This document shows, in pieces, positions 1-8,019 of a stretch of 64,000 nt of DNA (positions are counted from its first letter, which is position 1; each line of letters starts with the position of its first letter). The DNA comes from Azospirillum humicireducens (lineage in GTDB: Bacteria > Pseudomonadota > Alphaproteobacteria > Azospirillales > Azospirillaceae), in NCBI RefSeq assembly GCF_001639105.2, contig NZ_CP015285.1:233501-297500 (forward strand). Reading direction: 5' to 3'. Under the pieces are notes generated by a model. It saw nothing but the letters and a program-made list of their open reading frames with translations. It searched no databases and was not told where the DNA came from. A program made the translations under genes and the position numbers.

Positions 1-1
1 G

Positions 2-835
2 CTGCCCGATGCGTTGCGCGTCACCGGCGATCTGGCCGATCTCGGCGACTGCGATGCGGTGCTGCTGGTGTCGCCGGCCCAGCATGCGCGCAGCGTCACC
101 GCAAGGATGGCGCCGCTGCTGAATCCGGGGGCGGCGGTCGTCGTCTGCGCCAAGGGGGTCGAACTGGACAGCCACGCGCTGATGAGCGAGGCGGTCGCCG
201 CGTCCCTGCCGGGCGGCAATCCGGTGGCGATCCTGTCCGGCCCGACCTTCGCGGCGGAGGTGGCGCGCGGGCTGCCGACGGCGGTGACGCTGGCCTGCGC
301 CGACGAGGCACTGGGCACGGCGCTGGTCGCGGCGCTGGGCAGCCGCACCTTCCGGCCCTACCGCTCGGACGACGTGATCGGCTCGCAGGTCGGCGGGGCG
401 GTGAAGAATGTGCTGGCCATCGCCTGTGGCGTGGTCGAGGGGCGGCGGCTGGGCGACAACGCGCGGGCCGCGCTGATCACCCGCGGGCTGGCGGAGATCA
501 CCCGGCTGGCGCTGGCGCTCGGCGGCCGGGCGGAGACGCTGATGGGGCTGTCGGGCCTGGGCGACCTGACGCTGACCTGCTCCAGCCTGCAGTCGCGCAA
601 CATGTCGCTGGGGGCGGCGCTGGGCGAGGGCAAGGCGCTGGCCGAGATCCTGGCGGTGCGCCGGTCGGTGGCGGAAGGCGTCTACACCGCCGCCGCGGTG
701 GTCGGGCTGGCGGCGAAGCTGGGCGTCGACATGCCGATCTGCAGCGCGGTCGATGCCATCCTGAACCGCGGCGCCGGGCTGGACGAGACCATCGACGGGC
801 TGCTGTCGCGTCCCTTCCGCGGAGAGGGCGTTTAA
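2..835 (+). CDS. gpsA: Glycerol-3-phosphate dehydrogenase [NAD(P)+], 5'-truncated by the window
   Basis: Reduces dihydroxyacetone phosphate to sn-glycerol-3-phosphate, the backbone for phospholipid synthesis; cytoplasmic. The reading frame is already open at the window edge, so the start and the N-terminal GxGxxG nucleotide-binding loop lie outside; about 277 residues remain. Visible family motifs are [11 protein letters not shown], the catalytic-lysine segment [26 protein letters not shown] and [12 protein letters not shown], followed by the usual C-terminal helical domain. The TAA stop overlaps the stop of the convergent LytTR gene by a few bases. Length and motifs leave little doubt about the family. 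Confidence 0.96.
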   Translation: MPDALRVTGDLADLGDCDAVLLVSPAQHARSVTARMAPLLNPGAAVVVCAKGVELDSHALMSEAVAASLPGGNPVAILSGPTFAAEVARGLPTAVTLACADEALGTALVAALGSRTFRPYRSDDVIGSQVGGAVKNVLAIACGVVEGRRLGDNARAALITRGLAEITRLALALGGRAETLMGLSGLGDLTLTCSSLQSRNMSLGAALGEGKALAEILAVRRSVAEGVYTAAAVVGLAAKLGVDMPICSAVDAILNRGAGLDETIDGLLSRPFRGEGV

Positions 836-1692
836 GAGACGGCTTTCTCCACCCAGCCGGCGGCGCGCACCGACGGGGCGTGGGTGCGGCTGACCGGCAC
901 CAGCATGCCGTTGATCAGCCGCAGCGACAACTTGCCGTCCGGCTTGCGCTCCACCGCCGCCACCGCCGAGGCGGCGACCCAGTAGGAGCGGTGGACCTGC
1001 CGGCCGTCGATGCCCGCCAGCTCCGCCACCGCGTCGCGCATCCGCATCAGGATCAGGTCGCTGCCGAGCGCGGTGTGGACGCGGACGTAATGGTCCTCCA
1101 TCTCCAGCGCCAGCAGGTCGCGGCCCAGCCTGGCCGGGATGCGGTCGAGGAAGGGGACGGGACGGGGGGCTGCCGGGTCGCCGGCGACATCGCCAGAGAC
1201 GGGGGCTGCGGGCGGGACGGGCGGCGCATGGCCGACGATGCCATGCTCCCGCAGTTCCAGCCACACCGGCAGGGCCGACACCAGGGTGGTGATGGTCAGC
1301 ACATAGCCGAACAGCTCGGCCAGCCCGGCGGGGGTCAGGAAATCCTCGCCGCGCAGCAGGTTTTCCAGCAGGGCGACCACCAGGGTCTGCAGGACGCCGA
1401 CGGTCAGGAAGGCCGCGGCCAGCATCAGCGGCCATGTGCGCTCCAGGTTCGGCAGCACGCGGCGGGCGACCAGCACCACCAGTTCGAACATCGACCAGCC
1501 CGTTGCGATCAGCCCGCCCCAGTAGCCAAGCCGCAGCATGAACCCCATTTCGCGGAATGTGCCGAACGGCCCCAGCAGAGTCAGCGCCAGGATGGAGCCG
1601 GCCAGCAGCGGCAGGCGCCGGCGCAGCATGCGTCTGCCATAGGAGGCGGATGGGGTGGAGGCGGCGCCGTGCGGCACGGTCGCGTCACGCAT
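832..1692 (-). CDS. Membrane-anchored LytTR-family DNA-binding regulator
   Basis: 286 residues from the ATG at 1692. An N-terminal part with about four hydrophobic segments (roughly residues 27-42, 50-75, 87-110, 125-145) is joined by a Pro/Ala-rich linker to a C-terminal LytTR domain (about 180-275) carrying the typical [10 protein letters not shown] and VHRSYWVA motifs. Such proteins are thought to be inner-membrane transcription factors that bind DNA through LytTR. There is no receiver domain and no neighbouring histidine kinase, so the input is unknown. The frame stays open upstream of 1692, but that extension is Arg/Gln-rich and overlaps the divergent DUF2141 gene, so the internal ATG is preferred. 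Convergent with gpsA. Confidence 0.82.
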   Translation of the reverse strand: MRDATVPHGAASTPSASYGRRMLRRRLPLLAGSILALTLLGPFGTFREMGFMLRLGYWGGLIATGWSMFELVVLVARRVLPNLERTWPLMLAAAFLTVGVLQTLVVALLENLLRGEDFLTPAGLAELFGYVLTITTLVSALPVWLELREHGIVGHAPPVPPAAPVSGDVAGDPAAPRPVPFLDRIPARLGRDLLALEMEDHYVRVHTALGSDLILMRMRDAVAELAGIDGRQVHRSYWVAASAVAAVERKPDGKLSLRLINGMLVPVSRTHAPSVRAAGWVEKAVS

Positions 1693-1737
1693 CGCGCGGT
1701 TTCCGGCCGGCCGGGAACCGCCAGGAAGGATTGGGGA

Positions 1738-2193
1738 ATGAAGGCACGCCGTTGGTTCGCGCGTTGGTTCGCAAGGATGATCGCCCCGGTGACGCTGCTG
1801 GCGCTGGCCGCCGCGGGAACGGCCGCCGCGGGGGAGCTTCGCGCAACCGTCCGCAACGTCAAGCCCAATCAGGGCAAGGTGATGATCGCGCTGTTCGACA
1901 GCGCCGAGGCCCAGGCGGCGAAGGCGCCGCGCGCCGGCTATTTCGCCGCCGCGGTGGGGACGGATCTGGTGGCGGTCTTCCCCGACCTGCCGGCCGGGCG
2001 CTATGGGCTGATCGCCTTCCAGGATCTGGACAACAACGGCGAGCTCGCCACCGGCCTGTTCGGCATCCCGGCCGAACCGCACGGCTTCAGCCGTTCCGCC
2101 CGCGGCAGCTTCGGCCCGCCGGGCTTCGACGATTACGCGGTGCCGGTCGGCGCCTCGGGCGTGACGACGACGGAGATCCGGCTGGTGGAGTGA
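1738..2193 (+). CDS. Secreted DUF2141 family protein
   Basis: 151 residues. The N-terminus has an Arg-rich n-region, a hydrophobic core (APVTLLALAAAGTAAA) and a probable signal-peptidase site near AAAGEL, so the protein is probably exported to the periplasm. The mature part matches the DUF2141 pattern: KVMIALFDS, a VFPDLPAGRYGLIAFQD core and an acidic loop DLDNNGELATG, ending in GFDDYAVPV. The biochemical function of the family is not known. The start at 1738 is supported by an AGGAAGG ribosome-binding site 8 bases upstream. It is divergent from the LytTR gene with about 45 bp between the two starts, so shared regulation is possible. Confidence 0.8.
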   Translation: MKARRWFARWFARMIAPVTLLALAAAGTAAAGELRATVRNVKPNQGKVMIALFDSAEAQAAKAPRAGYFAAAVGTDLVAVFPDLPAGRYGLIAFQDLDNNGELATGLFGIPAEPHGFSRSARGSFGPPGFDDYAVPVGASGVTTTEIRLVE

Positions 2194-2200
2194 GGAAGCC

Positions 2201-2896
2201 TTACCGTTGTGCACAGCCCTCCTCGCGCCAGAGGGCGAGATAATCCTCCAGGCCGCGGCCGGGGATCTCGTCGAATCGGCGCTCCAGCGCCATCAGGGTC
2301 TCCATGCGGTCGATGCGGAAGCTGCGGAACTCCTCGCGCAGCTCGCACCAGGCGCCCAGCGTCCAGACGCGGCCCCAGAAGAACAGGCCCAGCGGCTGGA
2401 CCGCGCGGGCTGAATGGGTGCCGTCCCCGCGCCGGTAGTCGAACAGCACGACGCGCTTTGCGTTGATGGCGCAGCGCAGCACGTCCATCCGGTCGCGCAA
2501 GGGCGCGGGGAAGGAGAAGTCGGGGACGAAGACACGGCTGTCGGCCAGTTCGCGCCGCCGCCCCTCCGGCACCACCGCCTCCACCTTGTCGAGCGCGCGG
2601 GCGGCGGCATCGGCCAAGCCGCCGCCGACCCAGGCGCGGGCGAGGCGGGCACCGACCACCAGCGCCTCCACCTCGTCCCGGGTGAACATCAGCGGCGGCA
2701 GGTCATAGCCGTCGCGCAGCAGATAGCCGACGCCGGCCTCGCCCTCCACCGGCACGCCGGAGGCGGCGAGGTCGCGCATGTCGCGGTAGACGGTGCGCTC
2801 CGACACCTCCAGGCAACGCGCCAGCTCGGCAGCCGTCACCAGCCGCCCCTTGCGGAGATGCTGGACGATCTGGAACAGGCGGTCGGCGCGGCGCAT
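2201..2896 (-). CDS. YafY/DeoR-like transcriptional regulator with HTH and WYL domains
   Basis: 231 residues. The N-terminus (about 4-55) is an HTH_11-type helix-turn-helix (TAAELARCLEVSERTVYRDM). The C-terminal half (about 130-215) is a WYL domain, with VVLFDYRRGDGTHSARAVQP and LFFWGRVWTLGAWCE. WYL regulators sense ligands, including nucleotides in some families, and act as repressors or activators. The gene starts only 15 bp after the VOC-family gene ends, so the two are probably one transcript and the regulator may control this pair. Small glyoxalase-fold genes are common partners of YafY-type regulators. Specific ligand unknown. Confidence 0.88.
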   Translation of the reverse strand: MRRADRLFQIVQHLRKGRLVTAAELARCLEVSERTVYRDMRDLAASGVPVEGEAGVGYLLRDGYDLPPLMFTRDEVEALVVGARLARAWVGGGLADAAARALDKVEAVVPEGRRRELADSRVFVPDFSFPAPLRDRMDVLRCAINAKRVVLFDYRRGDGTHSARAVQPLGLFFWGRVWTLGAWCELREEFRSFRIDRMETLMALERRFDEIPGRGLEDYLALWREEGCAQR

Positions 2897-2911
2897 GGAG
2901 GCGGCTCGGGG

Positions 2912-3289
2912 TCAGTGCATCGAATAGAGGCCGATGCGGTTGCCCTCGCTGTCGATGAGCTGGGCGAAGTAACCGATTTCGGGGGTGATCAGCGTCTTCG
3001 GCAAGACGATGGTGGCGCCGGCCTGCTCGGCACGGGCCAGCGGGGCGGACAGGTCGTCGCCGCCATTGAGGTAGACGGTGGTGCCGTCGGCGCTGGGCTT
3101 GCACGACTCGTGCTGGATCAGGCAGCCCTTCACCGCTTCGCCCTCGGCCGGGAAGACGGCCATGGTCATGCCGCTGGGGCAGGGTTCCTGATTGAGGGTG
3201 ACGGCGAAGACGGTCTCGTAGAAGCGGACGGCGCGGGCGAGATCGGCGGCGGGGATTTCGAACCAGGTGACGACATGCGGGGTGTTCAT
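2912..3289 (-). CDS. VOC (glyoxalase/bleomycin-resistance fold) family protein
   Basis: 125 residues, a single vicinal-oxygen-chelate unit: HVVTWFEIPAADLARAVRFYETVF at the start, then GMTMAVFPAEGEAVKGCLI, a central strand pair and the closing IGYFAQLIDSEGNRIGLYS. Members are small metal-dependent lyases, dioxygenases or binding proteins; the substrate cannot be read from sequence. An ATG 18 bases upstream is in frame, but an AGGAG ribosome-binding site lies between the two ATGs, 7 bases before 3289, so 3289 is taken as the start. First gene of a probable two-gene operon with the WYL regulator. Confidence 0.85.
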   Translation of the reverse strand: MNTPHVVTWFEIPAADLARAVRFYETVFAVTLNQEPCPSGMTMAVFPAEGEAVKGCLIQHESCKPSADGTTVYLNGGDDLSAPLARAEQAGATIVLPKTLITPEIGYFAQLIDSEGNRIGLYSMH

Positions 3290-3421
3290 GGAACCTGCTC
3301 CTGACATGTGGGGAAGGGATGTTCGTGGTTCGTGCCGGCACGCCCTCTTGATAGCACACCCCCTCCTGACAGCGTGATGTCAGGAGCAATCGGCTGGCCG
3401 GAATGAAAATGGCCGGCGCCC

Positions 3422-6400
3422 TCAATGAAAATTGCGGCCCTTGGAGAAGGACCCGGCCGCGGGCCGGTCCTCGCCGGTCAGCTCGGCCAGCCGGTGGGTC
3501 AGGTCGATCAGCGATTCCACCCGCAGATGCACGACCCCCTCATGGTTCTGCACCCGGCCGGTGGCCGCCATCATCCGCGCGGTCATGATCGGGCGGCGGA
3601 AGGTCTCGAAGGCGTCGGGCATGACGACGAGGTTGGCGATCCCGGTCTCGTCCTCCAGCGTGATGAAGACGACGCCCTCGGCGCTGCCCGGCCGCTGGCG
3701 GACCAGCACCAGCCCGGCTGTGGTCAGCCGCCGGCCGTCGCGGGTCCGGGCCAGCCGTTCCGCCGGGGTGATGCCGGGCAGTCCGTCGCGCAGCAGGGCC
3801 AGCGGGTGGGCCTTCAGCGACAGCGACAGGCTGGTGTAGTCCATCACCACATGCTCGCCCAGCGCCATGGCGGGCAGGGGGGCCTCGGGCTCCTCGGCGA
3901 TCGCGCTATCCAGCCGGGCGAACAGCGGCAGCGGCGTGTCCCCCAGCGCCCGCACCGCCCACAGCGCCGCCCGCCTGTCGAGCCCGACCGAGCGGAAGGC
4001 GTCGGCCTTCGCGAGCTTTTCCAGGGCCGCGACCGGCAGGCGGGCGCGGCGCCACAGGTCGTAGGGATCGCGGTAACCCCCGGCGCGGGACAGGACGATG
4101 GCGTCGGCGTGGGCTTGGGTGAAGCCCTTGATGAGGCGGAGGCCGAGGCGGAGGGACGAAGAACCTTCCACCGCGCAATCCCACCCCGACACATTCACGT
4201 CCGGCGGCAGCACGGTCACGCCATGTTCCCGCGCGTCGCGGACGATCTGGGCCGGGGCGTAGAAGCCCATCGGCTGGCTGTTCAGCAGGGCGGCGGCGAA
4301 GATGGCGGGGTGGTGGCGCTTGATCCAGGCGGAGACATAGACCAGCCGCGCGAAGCTGGCGGCGTGGCTTTCGGGGAAGCCGTATTCGCCGAAGCCCTCG
4401 ATCTGCTGGAAACAGCGTTCGGCGAACGCGGGATCGCAGCCCCTGGCGGTCATGCCGGCGATGAACTTGTCGTGGAAGCGGCGCACCTGGCCGGTCCGGC
4501 GGAAGGCGGCCATGGCCCGGCGCAGCTGGTCGGCCTCCTCGGCGCTGAAGCCGGCGCCGACCATGGCGACCTTCATCGCCTGCTCCTGGAACAGCGGCAC
4601 GCCCAGCGTCTTGTGGAGGACCGGTTCCAGCGCCGCCATCGGGTAGGTGATGTCCTCCGCCCCGCTCCGCCGCCGCAGGTAGGGATGCACCATGCCGCCC
4701 TGGATCGGGCCGGGGCGGACGATGGCGACCTCGATCACCAGATCGTAGAATTTTTTCGGCTTCAGCCGCGGCAGCATGCTCATCTGCGCGCGGCTTTCGA
4801 CCTGGAAGACGCCCAGGCTGTCGGCGCGGCAGAGCATCTCGTAGACCGCCGGGTCCTCCTTGGGCAGGCTGTCGAGCGTCCAGCGCGTCCCGTGCACCTG
4901 CTCGATCAGGTCGAAGGCGCGATGGATGCAGGTCAGCATGCCCAGCGCCAGCACGTCGACCTTCAGGATGCCGAGCGCGTCGATGTCGTCCTTGTCCCAT
5001 TCGATGGTGGTGCGGTCCTCCATCGCCGCATTGGCGACCGGGCAGAGATCGGACAGCGGCCCGCGGGTGATGACGAAGCCGCCGACATGCTGGGACAGGT
5101 GGCGGGGAAAGCCGATCAGCTCATTGGCCAGCTCCAGCGTCCGGCGCAGGCGCGGATCGTCTGGATCGAGGCCGAGCGAGCGGGCGCGCTCCCCGTCCAC
5201 GCCCTGGCTGCTCCAGCCCCAGATGGTTCCGGTCAGCCGCGCCACCAGATCGGCCGACAGCCCCATCGCCTTGCCGACCTCGCGCAGCGCGCTGCGGGCG
5301 CGATAGCGGATGACGGTGGCGGTCAGACCGGCGCGGGTACGGCCGTATTTTTTGTAGATGTACTGGATCACCTCCTCGCGCCGCTCATGCTCGAAATCGA
5401 CGTCGATGTCGGGCGGCTCGCCGCGGGCGGCGGAGATGAAGCGCTCGAACAGCAGATCGATCTCGGTCGGATCGACCGAGGTGATGCCCAGGCAATAGCA
5501 GACGGCGGAGTTGGCGGCGCTGCCGCGCCCCTGGCAGAGGATGTCCCGGCCCCTGGCGAAGCGCACGATGTCGTGGACGGTCAGGAAATAGGGGGCGTAG
5601 CGCTGGCCGGCGATCAGGGCCAGTTCGCGCGTCACGGTCTGCCGGATCGGGTCGGGGATGCCGGCGGGATATTTTTCGGCGGCACCCGCCCAGGTCAGGA
5701 TTTCCAGCGTCTCCTGCGGATCGCGGCCCTCCGCCACCTCGTCGGGGTACTCATAGCGCAGCTCGTCCAGCGAGAAGCGGCAGGCGTCGGCGATCTCCAG
5801 GCTGCGGGCGACGGCGTCGGGGTGGTCGCGGAACAGGCGGAGCATCTCCACCGCCGGCTTCAGGTGGCGCTCGGCATTGGCGGACAGCCGCCAGCCGGCC
5901 TCGTCGATCGTGGTGTGGTGGCGGATGCAGGTCATCACGTCGGCCAGCGCCCGCCGCCCGGCGCCGTGATAGAGCACGTCGTTGGTGGCGACCAGCGGCA
6001 CCCCCTCCGCCTCCGCCAGCCCGGCCAGCCAGCGCAGCCGCCGGGCGTCGTCGCCCTGGTAACGGTGGCTCGCCGCCAGATGGAGCTGGCCGCGCGCCAG
6101 CCCGCTGCGCCAGGCCCGCAGCTCGCGCAGGAACGACTCGTCGCGCCGGTCGGGCGACAGCAGCAGGAACAGCATGCCCTCGGCATGGGCCAGCACGTCG
6201 GCGCGGGCGATGAAGCACTCCCCCTTGGGCGCCCGCATCTTGCCCAGCGTCAGCAGCCGCGACAGCCGGGCATAGGCGGCGCGGTCGGTCGGATAGGCCA
6301 GCAGGCTGCCGGCGTCGGTCAGGTCGAGCCGGCAGCCGATCAGCGCCCGGATGCCCACCTTCTTCGCCGCCATATGCATCTGCACCACGCCGGCCAGCGA

Positions 6401-6529
6401 GTTGCGGTCCGTCACCCCCACCGCCGCCAGCCCCAGCGCCGCCGCCGTCATCGCCAGCTCGTCAGGGTGCGATGCCCCCTCCAGGAAACTGAAGCTGGTG
6501 GCGACCTGCAGTTCGGCGTAGCGGATCAT
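3422..6529 (-). CDS. dnaE2: Error-prone DNA polymerase III alpha subunit (DnaE2/ImuC)
   Basis: 1035 residues, the usual length for DnaE2. It begins MIRYAELQVATSFSFLEGAS, typical of the PHP domain of this branch. The polymerase domain follows, with GRGSAANSAVCYCLGIT and the catalytic aspartate motif PDIDVDFE near residue 380, then the finger and thumb regions (GFPESHAASFARLVYVSAW) and a C-terminal OB-fold (GLVLVRQRPGSAEGVVFITLEDETG). DnaE2 performs translesion synthesis after DNA damage. It normally works with ImuA and ImuB, often encoded just upstream. Neither is present here; the upstream 250 bp hold only a palindromic repeat. No clear LexA box (GTTC-N7-GTTC) was seen before the start. Confidence 0.95.
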   Translation of the reverse strand: MIRYAELQVATSFSFLEGASHPDELAMTAAALGLAAVGVTDRNSLAGVVQMHMAAKKVGIRALIGCRLDLTDAGSLLAYPTDRAAYARLSRLLTLGKMRAPKGECFIARADVLAHAEGMLFLLLSPDRRDESFLRELRAWRSGLARGQLHLAASHRYQGDDARRLRWLAGLAEAEGVPLVATNDVLYHGAGRRALADVMTCIRHHTTIDEAGWRLSANAERHLKPAVEMLRLFRDHPDAVARSLEIADACRFSLDELRYEYPDEVAEGRDPQETLEILTWAGAAEKYPAGIPDPIRQTVTRELALIAGQRYAPYFLTVHDIVRFARGRDILCQGRGSAANSAVCYCLGITSVDPTEIDLLFERFISAARGEPPDIDVDFEHERREEVIQYIYKKYGRTRAGLTATVIRYRARSALREVGKAMGLSADLVARLTGTIWGWSSQGVDGERARSLGLDPDDPRLRRTLELANELIGFPRHLSQHVGGFVITRGPLSDLCPVANAAMEDRTTIEWDKDDIDALGILKVDVLALGMLTCIHRAFDLIEQVHGTRWTLDSLPKEDPAVYEMLCRADSLGVFQVESRAQMSMLPRLKPKKFYDLVIEVAIVRPGPIQGGMVHPYLRRRSGAEDITYPMAALEPVLHKTLGVPLFQEQAMKVAMVGAGFSAEEADQLRRAMAAFRRTGQVRRFHDKFIAGMTARGCDPAFAERCFQQIEGFGEYGFPESHAASFARLVYVSAWIKRHHPAIFAAALLNSQPMGFYAPAQIVRDAREHGVTVLPPDVNVSGWDCAVEGSSSLRLGLRLIKGFTQAHADAIVLSRAGGYRDPYDLWRRARLPVAALEKLAKADAFRSVGLDRRAALWAVRALGDTPLPLFARLDSAIAEEPEAPLPAMALGEHVVMDYTSLSLSLKAHPLALLRDGLPGITPAERLARTRDGRRLTTAGLVLVRQRPGSAEGVVFITLEDETGIANLVVMPDAFETFRRPIMTARMMAATGRVQNHEGVVHLRVESLIDLTHRLAELTGEDRPAAGSFSKGRNFH

Positions 6530-6638
6530 GGCAAGGTTCCCCGGCGCTGGCGGATGGGCGCGGGCAGGGATGATAATCCAAAAATGGGATTGATGTCATT
6601 ATTGTGGCGGGGGAGAGGATAGGTGTCTGCTGCGGGTG

Positions 6639-6760
6639 CCCCCTCCCTAACCTTCCCCCGCTCACGCGGGAGATGGGACTGCCGCCGCTTCAGCAGTTAG
6701 GTCACGTCGACAAGCGTTCTGCCCCCTCTCCCGCGAAGCGGGGGAGGGATGGGGAGGGGG
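6639..6760. repeat. Palindromic intergenic repeat, copy A
   Basis: A 122-bp imperfect inverted repeat between the start of dnaE2 and the end of the next gene. Outer arms of about 23 bases (beginning CCCCCTCCCTAACC, ending GGGATGGGGAGGGGG) are near-complementary, and each arm contains a further CCCGC/GCGGG hairpin. The same sequence family recurs at 13460-13557. It resembles REP/MITE-like non-coding repeats of high-GC proteobacteria. It could also work as a transcription terminator for the leftward gene at 6777. Confidence 0.8.
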
Positions 6761-6776
6761 CACAAGCGCCGATGCC

Positions 6777-7298
6777 TCACCCCAGATAGGACTCCACGCC
6801 CATCACCGTGAAGCCCTTGTTCTCCGGAAACCGGGCATGGACCTTTTCGCGGGCCTTCTTCTCGTCCAACGCCCAGACCAGGAAGCGGCGGCCGCGTTTC
6901 CAGCTGTCCAGCGCGGTGGAGGTGAGGTTGGCGTTGACGCGGGCGCCATACTCGATGTTGACCACCCGCAGAAGCCAGCCCTGGTCATTCTGGGTGCGGC
7001 GGTCGTCCAGCACATAGATGCGGCGGTCGGCGGTCCCGACGGCCTTCAGGCGCTGTTCCAGATCCTCGCAGCCCATCTCGGCCATCGCCTTGCGGCGGCG
7101 GGCGTCGCGCAGGTCGCGGGCCTGCTGCAGCGTGACGCGGGCGATCTTCTTGATCCGCTCCACCTGCGCCTGCTTGCGCGAGACCGAATTGGCGATCCGC
7201 TCCTCCGAGGTCTTCAGCCGGCGCATGGCCAGCAGAAGCGACAGGGACAGGGAGGCGAGGCCGATCAGACCGGCGAAGACGTAGGGCATGCTGTCCAT
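6777..7298 (-). CDS. Membrane-anchored coiled-coil protein of unknown function (pair member 2)
   Basis: 173 residues. A single N-terminal hydrophobic segment (about 5-24) is followed by a basic heptad-rich region (about 28-88, SEERIANSVSRKQAQVERIK) predicted as coiled coil, then a compact C-terminal domain (about 95-172) containing VVNIEYGARVN, W133, VWA at 141-143, RFP at 156-158 and GVESYLG. This last domain resembles the C-terminal part of the gene just upstream, so the two look like diverged paralogues. An AAGGA site 8 bases before the ATG at 7298 supports the start. It lies 25 bp after its partner and is probably co-transcribed. I do not recognise the family. Confidence 0.75.
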   Translation of the reverse strand: MDSMPYVFAGLIGLASLSLSLLLAMRRLKTSEERIANSVSRKQAQVERIKKIARVTLQQARDLRDARRRKAMAEMGCEDLEQRLKAVGTADRRIYVLDDRRTQNDQGWLLRVVNIEYGARVNANLTSTALDSWKRGRRFLVWALDEKKAREKVHARFPENKGFTVMGVESYLG

Positions 7299-7323
7299 GG
7301 CGCGTCCTTATCTCAACCGGATC

Positions 7324-7890
7324 TCAACCGGCCTTGGCGACGGGGGTGTCGGCGGACAGGAACTCCTGCATCCGCGTCACCGCATAACCGAAGGCGGGGG
7401 GATAGCGCCGTTCGATCTCCGTCCGCGCTTCCGCCATCGACCGCGCCCACACCTCGATCGTCTGCGGCTGGGCCCATGCGGGGTCGATCAGCGAATGCTG
7501 GCTCTGTTGGACGGCACCGGTGCCGACATACTTGTTCACGACCATCGCGACATAGAAGGGGCTGCCCTGGACCTCCTCGCCGATCAGGCGGACCAGCCGT
7601 TCGCCCGATTGCCGCGACTCCTCGATCTGGCGTTCCAGCACCTTGCGGCGGCGCAGGATGTCCTCCACCGTGCCGTCCAGTTCCTTCAGCTCCCGGATGC
7701 GTTCGCCGCGCCGGGCTTCGAGTTTCGTCTCCAGCTTGGCACGGCGGGCGATGACGTTGCGCACCCCCTCCGACCCGTGGCGGCGCTCGATGGCGCGTTC
7801 ACCGAGGATGATGACGAGCTTGCCGATGCCGAACCCCAGGCCCGCCAGCCCGAAGGCGGAGATGAGCGCGTTGCCGTAGTCCTGCCACAT
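7324..7890 (-). CDS. Membrane-anchored coiled-coil protein of unknown function (pair member 1)
   Basis: 188 residues from the ATG at 7890, which has an AGGGG ribosome-binding site; upstream in-frame TTG codons look weaker. Layout: N-terminal hydrophobic segment (about 7-29, GNALISAFGLAGLGFGIGKL), a charged coiled-coil region (about 40-100, rich in Arg and Glu) and a C-terminal domain (about 105-180) with VQGSPFYVAMVVNKY, W139, VWA at 147-149, RRYPPAFGY and FLS. The C-terminal pattern (QG, VWA, RyP, Gy, FL) matches the downstream gene. First gene of a two-gene operon. Function unknown; a membrane-tethered structural or partner-binding role is only a guess. Confidence 0.75.
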   Translation of the reverse strand: MWQDYGNALISAFGLAGLGFGIGKLVIILGERAIERRHGSEGVRNVIARRAKLETKLEARRGERIRELKELDGTVEDILRRRKVLERQIEESRQSGERLVRLIGEEVQGSPFYVAMVVNKYVGTGAVQQSQHSLIDPAWAQPQTIEVWARSMAEARTEIERRYPPAFGYAVTRMQEFLSADTPVAKAG

Positions 7891-8019
7891 GTGCGAACCC
7901 CTGATCCGGAGCAACATCCGGATGGATGTCTCCAACGATAGGAGTAACTCCTCGTTCCCTGCCGTTCAATCGCCGCGCTGCAACGATATTTCACATGAAA
8001 CACCCCGTCGCCGGGGCCG

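Noticed and set aside
3425..6622. A very long open frame on the plus strand opposite dnaE2
   Set aside because: It is His/Gln/Arg/Gly-rich without recognisable domains and is the usual antisense shadow of a high-GC gene; dnaE2 on the other strand has all family motifs.
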